Assembly: GCA_937875975.1 (NCBI GenBank)
Contig: CALEEU010000261.1
Location: 1 to 8,519 of the forward strand
Origin: an uncultured Opitutia bacterium
GTDB taxonomy: Bacteria > Verrucomicrobiota > Verrucomicrobiia > Opitutales > UBA953
Reading direction: 5' to 3'
DNA length: 8,519 nucleotides
Part shown: positions 1 to 6,286 of the stretch, piece by piece
Position numbering within the stretch: the stretch's first letter is position 1
How the letters are laid out: every line of letters begins with the position of its first letter
Translations under genes and position numbers: made by a program
The notes under the pieces: generated by a model
What the model was told of the DNA's origin: nothing
The model's input: only the letters and a program-made list of their open reading frames with translations
Database searches by the model: none

Positions 1-101
1 GCCGCGGCGGCGGGTGTCTTTTCGGTGACGAATGAACGGTCGCCCAGCGGACTGGCGCAACCAGCGAGCAGGAGAAGAGAGAGCAAGGCTAGGGTCTTCA
101 T
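1..101 (-). CDS. Lipoprotein, N-terminal fragment (runs off left edge)
   Basis: The reverse complement from 101 reads an ATG and 33 codons before the window ends. The product begins MKTLALLSLLLLAGCASPLG, a typical type II signal peptide: Lys2, a Leu-rich core at residues 4-12 and a lipobox LAGC with the lipidated cysteine at position 15. Ala at +2 carries no Asp retention signal, so by the E. coli rule an outer-membrane location is more likely; this rule may not hold here. The remainder (to about residue 33) is a short linker rich in Ala and Pro, with no recognisable domain. The gene starts 7 nt after the stop of the phosphohexomutase gene on the same strand, so it is probably the next gene of that operon. 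There is no clear Shine-Dalgarno; coupling with the upstream gene could provide initiation. The function of the mature protein cannot be judged from what is visible. Confidence 0.75.
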   Translation of the reverse strand, partial: MKTLALLSLLLLAGCASPLGDRSFVTEKTPAAA

Positions 102-108
102 GATAAGC

Positions 109-2037
109 TTATTTGGCGCGGCGTTTGGCGTCGGTCTCGAGCCAGGCGCGGAGCGCGAGGGCGGACTTGCGGGCACGGTCACGAGCGGCGGTCAGGTCGT
201 CCGCATCCGCCACCTCGGCCTTCGTGAACGAATAGAACTTCGCCTTCGGTTCGGTGCCGGAAGCGCGGACCGCGATGTGGCGGCCATCGGCCAGCTCGGC
301 GAGGATGAACTCCTCGGGCGGCATGCGTTCGCCTTCGGCGTCGAGGACCTTGTCGCGTTCGTAATCCGTGACCCGGACGACCTTGGAGCCATCAATGACG
401 GACGGCGGCGTGGCGCGCCAGGAGGCGACGATGCGGCGGATGCAAGCGGCGCCCTCAGCCCCTTCGAACGAAAGGTTCAGGAGATCCTCATGGTGGGCTC
501 CGTAGCTGAGATGGAGCACGTCGAGTGCGTCGAGCAGCGTGCGGCCCCGGGAGCGGAGCAGCGCGGCGAACTCGCAGAGCATGACCACCGTCGCGTTGGC
601 GTCCTTATCACGGACAGCGTCATCCGCGAGATAGCCGTAGCTTTCCTCGGCACCGAGCAGGAAGAGCGTGGAGTGGCGCAGGGCGAGCGGGGCGCGCCGA
701 CGGAGCGGGAGCGCGGCGGCATCGGGGCCGGCCCCTTCGGTCAAGCGGCGGCTCCAGTTCTCGAGCTTGCGGGCGATCCACTTGAAGCCGACGAGCGTCT
801 CGACACAGCGGATGCCATGGCGGGCGCAGATCGCGGCGACCAGCGGCGTCGTCACGAGGGACTTTACCACGGCGGCGTTCGGCGAACCGGCGTCGGGCAG
901 AATCCCGACATCCTTCAGGGAGGAGATCCGGAACTCGGTCAGCAGCGCGGCGACTTCGTTGCCATTGAGCAGGCGATGGCCGCCGGCGGGCAGCGGGCAG
1001 GCCACGCCGACGCGGTCGGAATCAGGGTCGGTCGCGAGGACGAGGTCGGCGCCGATCTCGTCGGCCAGCTTCAGTGCCAGCGCGAAGGTGCTGGCGTTCT
1101 CCGGATTCGGGGAGGCGACGGTCGGAAAGCGGCCGTCGTGCTCGCGCTGTTCTTCGACGACGTGCGGGTCGATGCCGATCCGACGGAGGGCGGGCACCAC
1201 CATGACGTCGCCGGTGCCATGCACGTTCGTGAAGACGACCTTCGGCGTGTGGCGCGAAATGACCTCAGGGTCGAGGACGACGCCGGCCAGGCGCGCGAGA
1301 TAAGCGTCTTCAGCGGAGGCCGGCACGGTGAGCACGCGGGTCAGGTCCGTCTCGAGGTACGGAGCGACATCGGCGGGGCCGAGCTTGCCCACTTCGGCGA
1401 CGATCGCGGCGTCATGCGGAGGGAGCACCTGTCCGCCGTCGCCGAGGCAGCACTTGAAACCATTGTCGTGCGAGGGATTGTGGCTCGCCGTGATCACCAC
1501 GCCGGCGTGGGCGCCGAGATGGCGAACGGTGAAGCTCAGCTGCGGAGTCGAGCGGGCACCGACGAAAAGATAGGCTTCGCCGCCGAGTTCGCTCCAGGCA
1601 CCGGCGATGAGTTCGGCGAAGTGGCGGGAGAAATGGCGGACGTCATGCGCGACGACGAGGCGGGCGCCGGGCTGAGTGGCGGAGACATGCTTCCAGAGCC
1701 CGATGACCGCGCGGAGGACGTTGATGTCATTAAGGCAGGCGGAGCCGATGGCCGCGCGGACCGGCACCCCCTGGGTGTCGAGTTCATTGGCGGCCGAGAC
1801 CCGGCCGACGGTGCGGCCGCGCATGCCACCCGTGCCAAAGGCGATACCCTTATAGAAACGGTCCTCGATCTCCGCCCAGGCTCCGCGGTCGCAGAGGTCC
1901 TTGAGGGAATCGATGGCCGCGGCCGGCAGGGCCCCCGAGCGAAGCCAGTCCCCGGCATTGGCGAGACTGGAGGCGGAAATCTGCCCCTTGGCTTGGGCGG
2001 CTTGAAGAAGTGAAAGGACGGCGGCGGATGCGCTCAT
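109..2037 (-). CDS. Phosphohexomutase (phosphoglucomutase/phosphomannomutase family)
   Basis: A 642-aa cytoplasmic enzyme of the alpha-D-phosphohexomutase superfamily, which interconverts hexose 1- and 6-phosphates through a phosphoserine intermediate. All four signature elements are visible: the N-terminal GTGGMRGRTVG (68-78); the catalytic loop TASHNP (183-188) with phosphoserine Ser185; the Mg-binding loop DPDSDR (337-342); and the sugar-recognition loop GAEESYGY (462-469). The C-terminal phosphate-binding RASGTEPK (591-598) completes domain 4. GFKWI (417-421) is also typical. The GAEESYGY form and the length, longer than the roughly 450-aa ManB/GlmM type, point to the long PGM2/PgcA-like branch, so glucose-1-phosphate/glucose-6-phosphate is the likeliest substrate; phosphomannose or phosphopentose cannot be excluded. 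Residues 424-457 form a loosely conserved Arg/Ala-rich linker. The ATG at 2037 is chosen because no upstream in-frame start gives an obvious extension; no Shine-Dalgarno is evident. The gene lies upstream of and in line with the lipoprotein gene and diverges from the YfgM-like gene. Confidence 0.95.
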   Translation of the reverse strand: MSASAAVLSLLQAAQAKGQISASSLANAGDWLRSGALPAAAIDSLKDLCDRGAWAEIEDRFYKGIAFGTGGMRGRTVGRVSAANELDTQGVPVRAAIGSACLNDINVLRAVIGLWKHVSATQPGARLVVAHDVRHFSRHFAELIAGAWSELGGEAYLFVGARSTPQLSFTVRHLGAHAGVVITASHNPSHDNGFKCCLGDGGQVLPPHDAAIVAEVGKLGPADVAPYLETDLTRVLTVPASAEDAYLARLAGVVLDPEVISRHTPKVVFTNVHGTGDVMVVPALRRIGIDPHVVEEQREHDGRFPTVASPNPENASTFALALKLADEIGADLVLATDPDSDRVGVACPLPAGGHRLLNGNEVAALLTEFRISSLKDVGILPDAGSPNAAVVKSLVTTPLVAAICARHGIRCVETLVGFKWIARKLENWSRRLTEGAGPDAAALPLRRRAPLALRHSTLFLLGAEESYGYLADDAVRDKDANATVVMLCEFAALLRSRGRTLLDALDVLHLSYGAHHEDLLNLSFEGAEGAACIRRIVASWRATPPSVIDGSKVVRVTDYERDKVLDAEGERMPPEEFILAELADGRHIAVRASGTEPKAKFYSFTKAEVADADDLTAARDRARKSALALRAWLETDAKRRAK

Positions 2038-2054
2038 GAGTCAGCCCATACTTA

Positions 2055-2070
2055 CCCGCCCGGGGGCGGG
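2055..2070. other. GC-rich inverted repeat in the divergent intergenic region
   Basis: CCCGCC (2055-2060) and GGCGGG (2065-2070) are perfect inverted arms of 6 bp around a 4-nt loop. The element lies 18 nt upstream of the phosphohexomutase start. It has no T-run on either side, so it does not look like a terminator. It could be a weak operator or a 5' leader hairpin of the minus-strand transcript, or chance in GC-rich DNA. Confidence 0.3.
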
Positions 2071-2086
2071 GACAAGCCCGTAGCGG

Positions 2087-2121
2087 GGGTTGACACTATC
2101 GGTCCTTTGCCAAGGGTTGAC
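2087..2121 (+). repeat. Direct repeat of GGGTTGAC, 27-bp period
   Basis: GGGTTGAC occurs at 2087-2094 and again at 2114-2121, both on the plus strand, with starts 27 bp apart. The second copy ends 5 nt before the ATG at 2127. Each copy contains TTGAC, the core of a sigma70 -35 box. The arrangement could be a tandem operator or a promoter plus an operator; it may also be coincidental. Confidence 0.4.
2090..2118 (+). promoter_or_regulatory. Candidate promoter for the YfgM-like gene
   Basis: A perfect -35 hexamer TTGACA lies at 2090-2095. The hexamer 17 nt downstream (2113-2118, AGGGTT) is a poor -10 match, so only half the promoter is convincing. If used, transcription would begin within a few bases of the ATG at 2127, which would make the mRNA leaderless or nearly so. 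This agrees with the run of six C residues, and no Shine-Dalgarno, in front of that ATG. Confidence 0.3.
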
Positions 2122-2126
2122 CCCCC

Positions 2127-2849
2127 ATGCCTGAAGACCGTTCCAACAAGCAGCCCCCGGCCGGCGACGACCGTAATCTCGTCGTCGTCGATGAGGATTT
2201 CGTGAATGCGGACACCGAGGATCGCCTCTGGCTCTTCTGGGAGCGCAACCAGGACACCATCGTCAAGGCCACCGTCGGGGTCGTGGTGGGCATCCTCGCC
2301 TTCCTGGCCTACTTCTTCTGGAACGAAAGCCGCCGCGAAGCGCTCGGCGAAGAATTCACCGCCTGCCAAGACGAAGCCGCGCGCCGCTCCTTCGCTTCGC
2401 GCCATCCGGGCGAAGCCCTCGCCGCCGTCGCCATGGCCGATGTGGCCGATGATCTCAAGAAAGCCGGCAAGTTCGCCGACGCGGCAAAGGCTTACGACGA
2501 AGCCTCCCGCCTGACCGGCCTCGCCGGCAAAGCCCCAGCCCTCGCCGCCCTCGGCACCCGTACCCGCCTGTACGCCGCCCTCTGTCGCCTCGAAGCCGGA
2601 GAAGCTGGCGCGGTCAAGGCGATCGCTGCCGTCGCCGAGGATGTGAATGCCCCCGAGACTCTCAGTGGCTTCGCGATGCTGACCCTCGCCAACATTGCCG
2701 TCGCCAAGGGCGACACCGCCGAAGCCGCCAAGTGGCTCAACGCGATGGACAAGAAACTGCGCGCAGGAAACGTCTGGGACGCCGACAAGAAAGCACTCCT
2801 GCAGTCCGAGCCGTCGCTGCTCACTCCCCCCGCTCCGGCCGCTAAGTAA
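2127..2849 (+). CDS. YfgM-like single-pass membrane protein with helical (TPR-like) domain
   Basis: A 240-aa protein. Residues 1-43 are polar and acidic and presumably cytoplasmic. One transmembrane helix spans about residues 46-65 (start TVGVVVGILAFLAYFFW after a Lys). The rest, outside the cytoplasm by the usual topology, is Ala-rich and amphipathic, with helix pairs resembling tetratricopeptide repeats: residues 97-130 (EALAAVAMADVADDLKKAG, then FADAAKAYDEAS), 138-170 and 180-210 (FAMLTLANIAVAKGDTAEAA). The C-terminus is a Pro/Ala tail. This layout, and the motif of an aromatic/Trp pair flanking the helix, match YfgM, the SecYEG-associated periplasmic chaperone partner of PpiD in E. coli; the match is by architecture, not by a distinctive active site. 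The ATG at 2127 lacks a Shine-Dalgarno. The gene appears monocistronic: it diverges from the phosphohexomutase gene and is closed by a strong terminator. A generic TPR membrane protein is the alternative. Confidence 0.7.
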   Translation: MPEDRSNKQPPAGDDRNLVVVDEDFVNADTEDRLWLFWERNQDTIVKATVGVVVGILAFLAYFFWNESRREALGEEFTACQDEAARRSFASRHPGEALAAVAMADVADDLKKAGKFADAAKAYDEASRLTGLAGKAPALAALGTRTRLYAALCRLEAGEAGAVKAIAAVAEDVNAPETLSGFAMLTLANIAVAKGDTAEAAKWLNAMDKKLRAGNVWDADKKALLQSEPSLLTPPAPAAK

Positions 2850-2868
2850 GCCGGCGTCGCAAGGAAAA

Positions 2869-2898
2869 GAAAAGCCCCGGTGATGCCGGGGCTTTTTT
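2869..2898 (+). terminator. Intrinsic (rho-independent) terminator
   Basis: The arms AAAGCCCCGG (2871-2880) and CCGGGGCTTT (2886-2895) pair perfectly around the 5-nt loop TGATG, and the stem can extend by further A-T/G-T pairs. A run of six T residues covers 2893-2898. It starts 19 nt after the stop of the YfgM-like gene and separates it from the ABC operon. On the minus strand the stem is followed by a broken T-tract, so weak bidirectional action is possible, although no minus-strand gene reads into it. Confidence 0.93.
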
Positions 2899-3021
2899 GC
2901 GCACCACTCAAACGTGCGGGACCTCTATTCTCCTTGCCAATAAAGGGCATTCGGAGTGTCTTCCATTGACCCGTTCGCATGGTGCCGACGAGTCGTAACC
3001 CATCTTCCCGGAGCCCGACAC
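2899..3021 (+). promoter_or_regulatory. Intergenic region expected to carry the ABC operon promoter
   Basis: This 123-nt gap between the terminator and the ATPase start must hold the promoter if the ABC operon is transcribed independently. A -35-like TTGACC lies at 2966-2971 and a TTGCCA at 2934-2939, but neither has a good -10 hexamer at normal spacing. TATTCT at 2926-2931 resembles a -10 box but has no matching -35. The exact promoter is therefore unresolved. Confidence 0.3.
3010..3013 (+). promoter_or_regulatory. Shine-Dalgarno deciding the ATPase start
   Basis: GGAG at 3010-3013 is 8 nt upstream of the ATG at 3022. An in-frame GTG at 2956 would add 22 residues with no family resemblance and lacks such a site, so 3022 is preferred. 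Confidence 0.6.
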
Positions 3022-4008
3022 ATGAACGAAGCAGCGCCCCTCCCGGAAGCCGCCGTCGTGGCGGAAAAGCTGACTAAGCGCTATGGCTCCCTGACCGCGG
3101 TGGAGGATCTGAGCTTCTCCGTGGCGCCCGGTGAGATCGTCGGCTTTCTGGGTCCCAACGGCGCCGGTAAGTCCACCACGATGCGAATCCTTTCGGGCAC
3201 GATGTCCGGGACTTCTGGCCGGGCTACGATCTGGGGCGTCTCCGTCGCCCTCGACCCGGCTGGCGCCAAGCGCCACCTGGCCTACATGCCAGAGAACAAT
3301 CCGCTGCCGGAAGACCTGCGCGTCGAAGAATACCTCACCCTTCGGGCACGGCTCAAGGACGTCGAACCCGCGCGGGTCGACGAACGCGTCCGCAAGGTCA
3401 TGGATGACTGTGACCTCACCCGCCGGGCCTCTGGTCGGCTCATCGGTCAACTCTCAAAGGGCTTCCGTCAGCGCGTCGGTATCGCCGACGCACTGCTGGC
3501 CGAACCGCGGGTCGTCATCCTCGACGAACCGACCATCGGCCTGGATCCCCATCAGATTCTCGGCATCCGCGACCTCATCCGCTCGCTGCGCGGCAAGATG
3601 GCCGTGCTCATCTCGAGCCACATCCTTCATGAGGTCGAGCAGGTGTGCGACAAGGTCGTCATCATCAACCGCGGCCGTCTCGTCGCCCAAGGTCGCACCG
3701 AAGACCTCCGCCGTGAACTCCTCCCGGAAGTCAGCTTCACCCTCGTGACCCGGTCCGACGAAGCCGCGCTGCTCGTCGCCTGCCGCGCCATTGAACCAAG
3801 GGCGACCGTGGTCGCCCTGCCCTCCGCCGCCGGCTGGAGCGCATTCCGAATTAGTCTGCCTACCGGTTCGCCCGCCCGCGAGACGCTCGCTGGCGCGCTC
3901 ATCGCGGCCGGCATCAGTCTCCGTGAAATCGCCGAAGACCGCTTCGGCCTCGAGGATATCTTCCTTGCCGCCACGCGGCGCAGCCCGGGAGAGTCACGCC
4001 GTTCCTGA
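3022..4008 (+). CDS. ABC transporter ATP-binding protein, GldA type
   Basis: A 328-aa cytoplasmic ATPase that would power the permease encoded next. Visible motifs are Walker A GPNGAGKSTT (44-53, Lys50), signature LSKGF (144-148), Walker B VVILDE (164-169) with catalytic Glu169, D-loop GLDP (173-176) and switch His200 in SSHILHEVEQV. The Q-loop reads MPENNPL with Glu91 where most ABC ATPases have Gln; this substitution and the LSKG(F/Y)RQRVG signature are, from memory, characteristic of the GldA/ABC-2 gliding-type subfamily. After about residue 220 comes a C-terminal extension ending in GLEDIFLAAT (309-318), the usual end of the DUF4162-type domain. The GTG at 2956 is rejected as start because the ATG at 3022 has a Shine-Dalgarno and begins close to the conserved domain. 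The stop TGA (4006-4008) shares one base with the ATG of the permease gene, so translation is probably coupled. The transported substrate is unknown. Confidence 0.93.
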   Translation: MNEAAPLPEAAVVAEKLTKRYGSLTAVEDLSFSVAPGEIVGFLGPNGAGKSTTMRILSGTMSGTSGRATIWGVSVALDPAGAKRHLAYMPENNPLPEDLRVEEYLTLRARLKDVEPARVDERVRKVMDDCDLTRRASGRLIGQLSKGFRQRVGIADALLAEPRVVILDEPTIGLDPHQILGIRDLIRSLRGKMAVLISSHILHEVEQVCDKVVIINRGRLVAQGRTEDLRRELLPEVSFTLVTRSDEAALLVACRAIEPRATVVALPSAAGWSAFRISLPTGSPARETLAGALIAAGISLREIAEDRFGLEDIFLAATRRSPGESRRS

Positions 4009-4769
4009 TGCGCCACTTCCGCACCCTGCTCGCGCACGAACTGCGCTCCGCCGCGCTCTCGTGGAATACCTGGGCCGCGGGCGGACTATTCCTGGCGCTC
4101 ATGGGCGGCATCCATTTCTTTGCGCTCATCGAAGCCAGCCGGGCGCCGGGCGACCGCACGCCCGTCGAGTCCACGCTCTGGTTCTTCTGGCTGCCGCTGC
4201 TGTGCGTGTTGCCGCTGCTCACCATGCGCACCTTCGCCGAAGAGCGCCGCTCGGGCACCTTGGCCGCCCTGCTCACGACCCCAGCCAGCGCCACCGCGGT
4301 CGTCTGGGCGAAGTTCCTTTCGACCTGGATCGTGTGGGTCGTCTTCTGGCTCCTGTTCACCGTCTTCCCCCTCCTCACCGTCCAACGCCTCGGCACGCCC
4401 GGCGACACGCGCCTCGGCGACCCTGCGATCCTCTGGGGCGGACTCTGCTTCATCGCCGTCAGCGGCTTACTGCACGTGGCCATCGGGATCCTCTGCAGCT
4501 GCGTGACGCGCTCTTCGGCGCTCGCGGCCCTCCTTGCGTTCATCTGCCTGCTGGCCATGACCGCTGCGGGCGGCGCAATGGAGTCGCTGCCGATTGAAAG
4601 CTGGGAGTGGCTGGGCTGGCTGCGCGAACCCGCCGCCCACCTGCGCACCTTCGGTCACCTGCAGGATTTCGCCGCAGGCATTTTAGATTCTCGACCCATC
4701 GTGCTGTACGGGACCGGCACCCTGCTCTGCCTAGGCCTGGCGGTGCTCTCCGTGGAGGGGCAGGAGTAA
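4008..4769 (+). CDS. ABC-2 type permease, GldF-like
   Basis: A 253-aa integral membrane protein with about six hydrophobic segments: residues 22-41, 57-74, 104-124, 141-163, 169-187 and 230-248. The cytoplasmic loop after the second segment carries LLTMRTFAEERRSGTLAALL (70-89), the hallmark of ABC-2 permeases of the GldF/NosY group, and is expected to be the coupling helix region contacting the ATPase. The end, HLRTFGHLQDFAAGILDSRP (211-230) followed by the last helix, also matches this family, where a short motif with D-S-R precedes the final transmembrane segment. Length is normal for a half-transporter permease, which would act as a dimer with two copies of the ATPase. The ATG overlaps the ATPase stop by one base; the gene ends one base before the next start. 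No strong Shine-Dalgarno precedes it, consistent with coupling. Confidence 0.92.
   Translation: MRHFRTLLAHELRSAALSWNTWAAGGLFLALMGGIHFFALIEASRAPGDRTPVESTLWFFWLPLLCVLPLLTMRTFAEERRSGTLAALLTTPASATAVVWAKFLSTWIVWVVFWLLFTVFPLLTVQRLGTPGDTRLGDPAILWGGLCFIAVSGLLHVAIGILCSCVTRSSALAALLAFICLLAMTAAGGAMESLPIESWEWLGWLREPAAHLRTFGHLQDFAAGILDSRPIVLYGTGTLLCLGLAVLSVEGQE
4763..4766 (+). promoter_or_regulatory. Shine-Dalgarno of the GldG-like gene
   Basis: GGAG at 4763-4766 lies inside the last codons of the permease gene and 4 nt before the ATG at 4771. The spacing is short but usable and supports this start. Confidence 0.5.
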
Positions 4770-4770
4770 G

Positions 4771-6279
4771 ATGGCTGCCCTGCGCGATGACTTTGGTTCC
4801 GTCCGGCCCATCCGTCGGCTCAATCGTCTGACGCAGGCCCTGCTCGCGATCGCCTTGGCGGTCGTCGTCAACTTCCTCGCTTCGCTCCCGGAGTTCCGCC
4901 TCCGCCACGACATCACCTCGGACCGTCGTCACTCGCTCGCGCCTGAATCCGCCGAGACCGTCCGGGCCGCAGGCCGGCGGAGTCCGGTCGGCGTCGGTCG
5001 CAACCAAGGCTGGGTGAAGGCGGTGCTGATCACCAGCGACTCTTCGGAACCTGCGCAAATCGTTCGCTCGCGCGTGTTGAAACTCCTCGACTCCTACGTC
5101 GTGGAATCTGGCCGCGGCGGGCCCGCTTGGTTCGCCATCGAAGTCGCGGGCGCTGGGCGGAACGCGCCGCTTCTCTCCGAACTGGCAGCGCGCCATGGCG
5201 CCCCCGACCCTTCCATCGCGCTCATCCTGAGCTGTGGTTCCCGCGCTAAATACGTCAGCTACCGCGAACTCGTGACCAACGAAGGCGGCTTCCGGGGCGA
5301 AGAGGCCGTGACCTCCGCGCTCATCGAGGTGACCGAAGACAAGGCCGCCATTTGCTACGTCACCACGGGCCACGGGGAGCTCGGCGTCGAGGATGCTTTG
5401 CCTGAACGCGGCATGTCGCTCCTCTCCCGCCAGCTGCGCAACCGCAACTTCGAGGTCCGTCAGCTGAACCTCGCTACGGTCGCCGAAGTGCCACGCGACG
5501 CGGCGATGGTCCTGATTGCCGGACCTGTCACCCCTTTCTCCGCCTCCGAGAACGCGCGGCTGAAGAACTACCTTTACGAACGCAATGGCCGCGTACTCGC
5601 CATGCTCGACCCAGGACGCGAGCATGGCCTTGAGCCGACGTTGGCAGACTGGGCCATCTTCTCACCCGACAGCGAACTCCAGGAGCCTGACCCGGCACGA
5701 CGGACCACGGACGGCGACATCGCCCTGATTCGCCTCGAGGACAAGGAGCACCCGCTCACCAAGGTCTTGAAAGAGCAGAATCTCCCGCTCATCGCCTCGC
5801 GCATCCGCCCAGCGCGCTTCGACGAAGGGAGCGCCCCGGACAGCACGCTAGGGGTCTGGCAACTCGTCTTCTCTTCCGATGCCGCCTGGGGCGAGACCGA
5901 CCTCGTCCGCCGACCGGTGAGATTCGACCCTGACCATGACCAACCCGGCCCCGTGTGCCTCGCCGCCGCCGCCGAGCGCGCGACGGGCATTCGCAAGGGT
6001 GTCGGCGGCGTGGGCGGGCGTTTCGTCGTCATCGGCACCTCCCAGATCGCCGCCAACCAACGCCTGAACCGCGGAGGCAACCGCGCCTTCGTCACGCAGT
6101 GCGCCGCTTGGCTCACCGACCGCGACCGGGCGATCGCCCTCCCGGCCCGGGCGGAGGGCGAATATCAGCTCAACGCCACGGCGTCCGACTTCTGGGCCTT
6201 GGCCCTCCACTTCTCGCTGATTCCGCTGGCCGTCCTCGCAGTCGGGCTTGCGGTTTCCTTGTGGCGACGCAGAAGTTGA
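4771..6279 (+). CDS. GldG-like ABC transporter auxiliary protein (ABC_transp_aux)
   Basis: A 502-aa protein anchored at both ends: transmembrane helices at about residues 20-39 and 475-496, with a large domain between them predicted outside the cytoplasm. Family features are visible in order: RHDITSDRRHSLAPES (45-60), the conserved entry motif after the first helix; FRGEEAVTSALIEVTED (174-190); the sheet and turn CYVTTGHGE (195-203) with the typical GHGE; PVTPFSASENARLKNYLYE (252-270) and VLAMLDP (275-281); and RFVVIGTSQIAANQRLN (417-433), then an AAWLTDRD motif near 445-452. This is the ABC_transp_aux/GldG (DUF4350-like) architecture. In Bacteroidetes, GldG works with GldA and GldF; here the order ATPase-permease-GldG is the same. 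The role is thought to be an extracytoplasmic accessory to the exporter, with no known enzymatic activity. It starts one base after the permease stop and is followed after 7 nt by the DUF4340 gene. Confidence 0.9.
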   Translation: MAALRDDFGSVRPIRRLNRLTQALLAIALAVVVNFLASLPEFRLRHDITSDRRHSLAPESAETVRAAGRRSPVGVGRNQGWVKAVLITSDSSEPAQIVRSRVLKLLDSYVVESGRGGPAWFAIEVAGAGRNAPLLSELAARHGAPDPSIALILSCGSRAKYVSYRELVTNEGGFRGEEAVTSALIEVTEDKAAICYVTTGHGELGVEDALPERGMSLLSRQLRNRNFEVRQLNLATVAEVPRDAAMVLIAGPVTPFSASENARLKNYLYERNGRVLAMLDPGREHGLEPTLADWAIFSPDSELQEPDPARRTTDGDIALIRLEDKEHPLTKVLKEQNLPLIASRIRPARFDEGSAPDSTLGVWQLVFSSDAAWGETDLVRRPVRFDPDHDQPGPVCLAAAAERATGIRKGVGGVGGRFVVIGTSQIAANQRLNRGGNRAFVTQCAAWLTDRDRAIALPARAEGEYQLNATASDFWALALHFSLIPLAVLAVGLAVSLWRRRS

Positions 6280-6286
6280 CGTGCTC

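Noticed and set aside
25..2013. 662-aa open frame on the plus strand
   Set aside because: It lies wholly antisense to the phosphohexomutase, whose frame contains every catalytic motif. The translation is rich in Gly, Arg, Glu, Asp and Ala without domains, as expected for the antisense frame of a GC-rich gene.
2956..3021. 22-residue N-terminal extension of the ATPase from a GTG
   Set aside because: The extension lacks family resemblance, and the ATG at 3022 has GGAG 8 nt upstream and gives the usual N-terminus.
3914..4648. 244-aa open frame on the minus strand
   Set aside because: Overlaps both the ATPase and the permease in antisense, with no domain and no start signal.
4540..5625. 361-aa open frame on the minus strand
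   Set aside because: Antisense to the permease end and the GldG-like gene, with low-complexity composition and no start context. The plus-strand frame shows the family motifs.
6248..6286. TTG start for the DUF4340 gene
   Set aside because: It would overlap the GldG-like gene by 32 nt and add 13 residues that break up the N-terminal anchor; ATG at 6287 gives a clean anchor.
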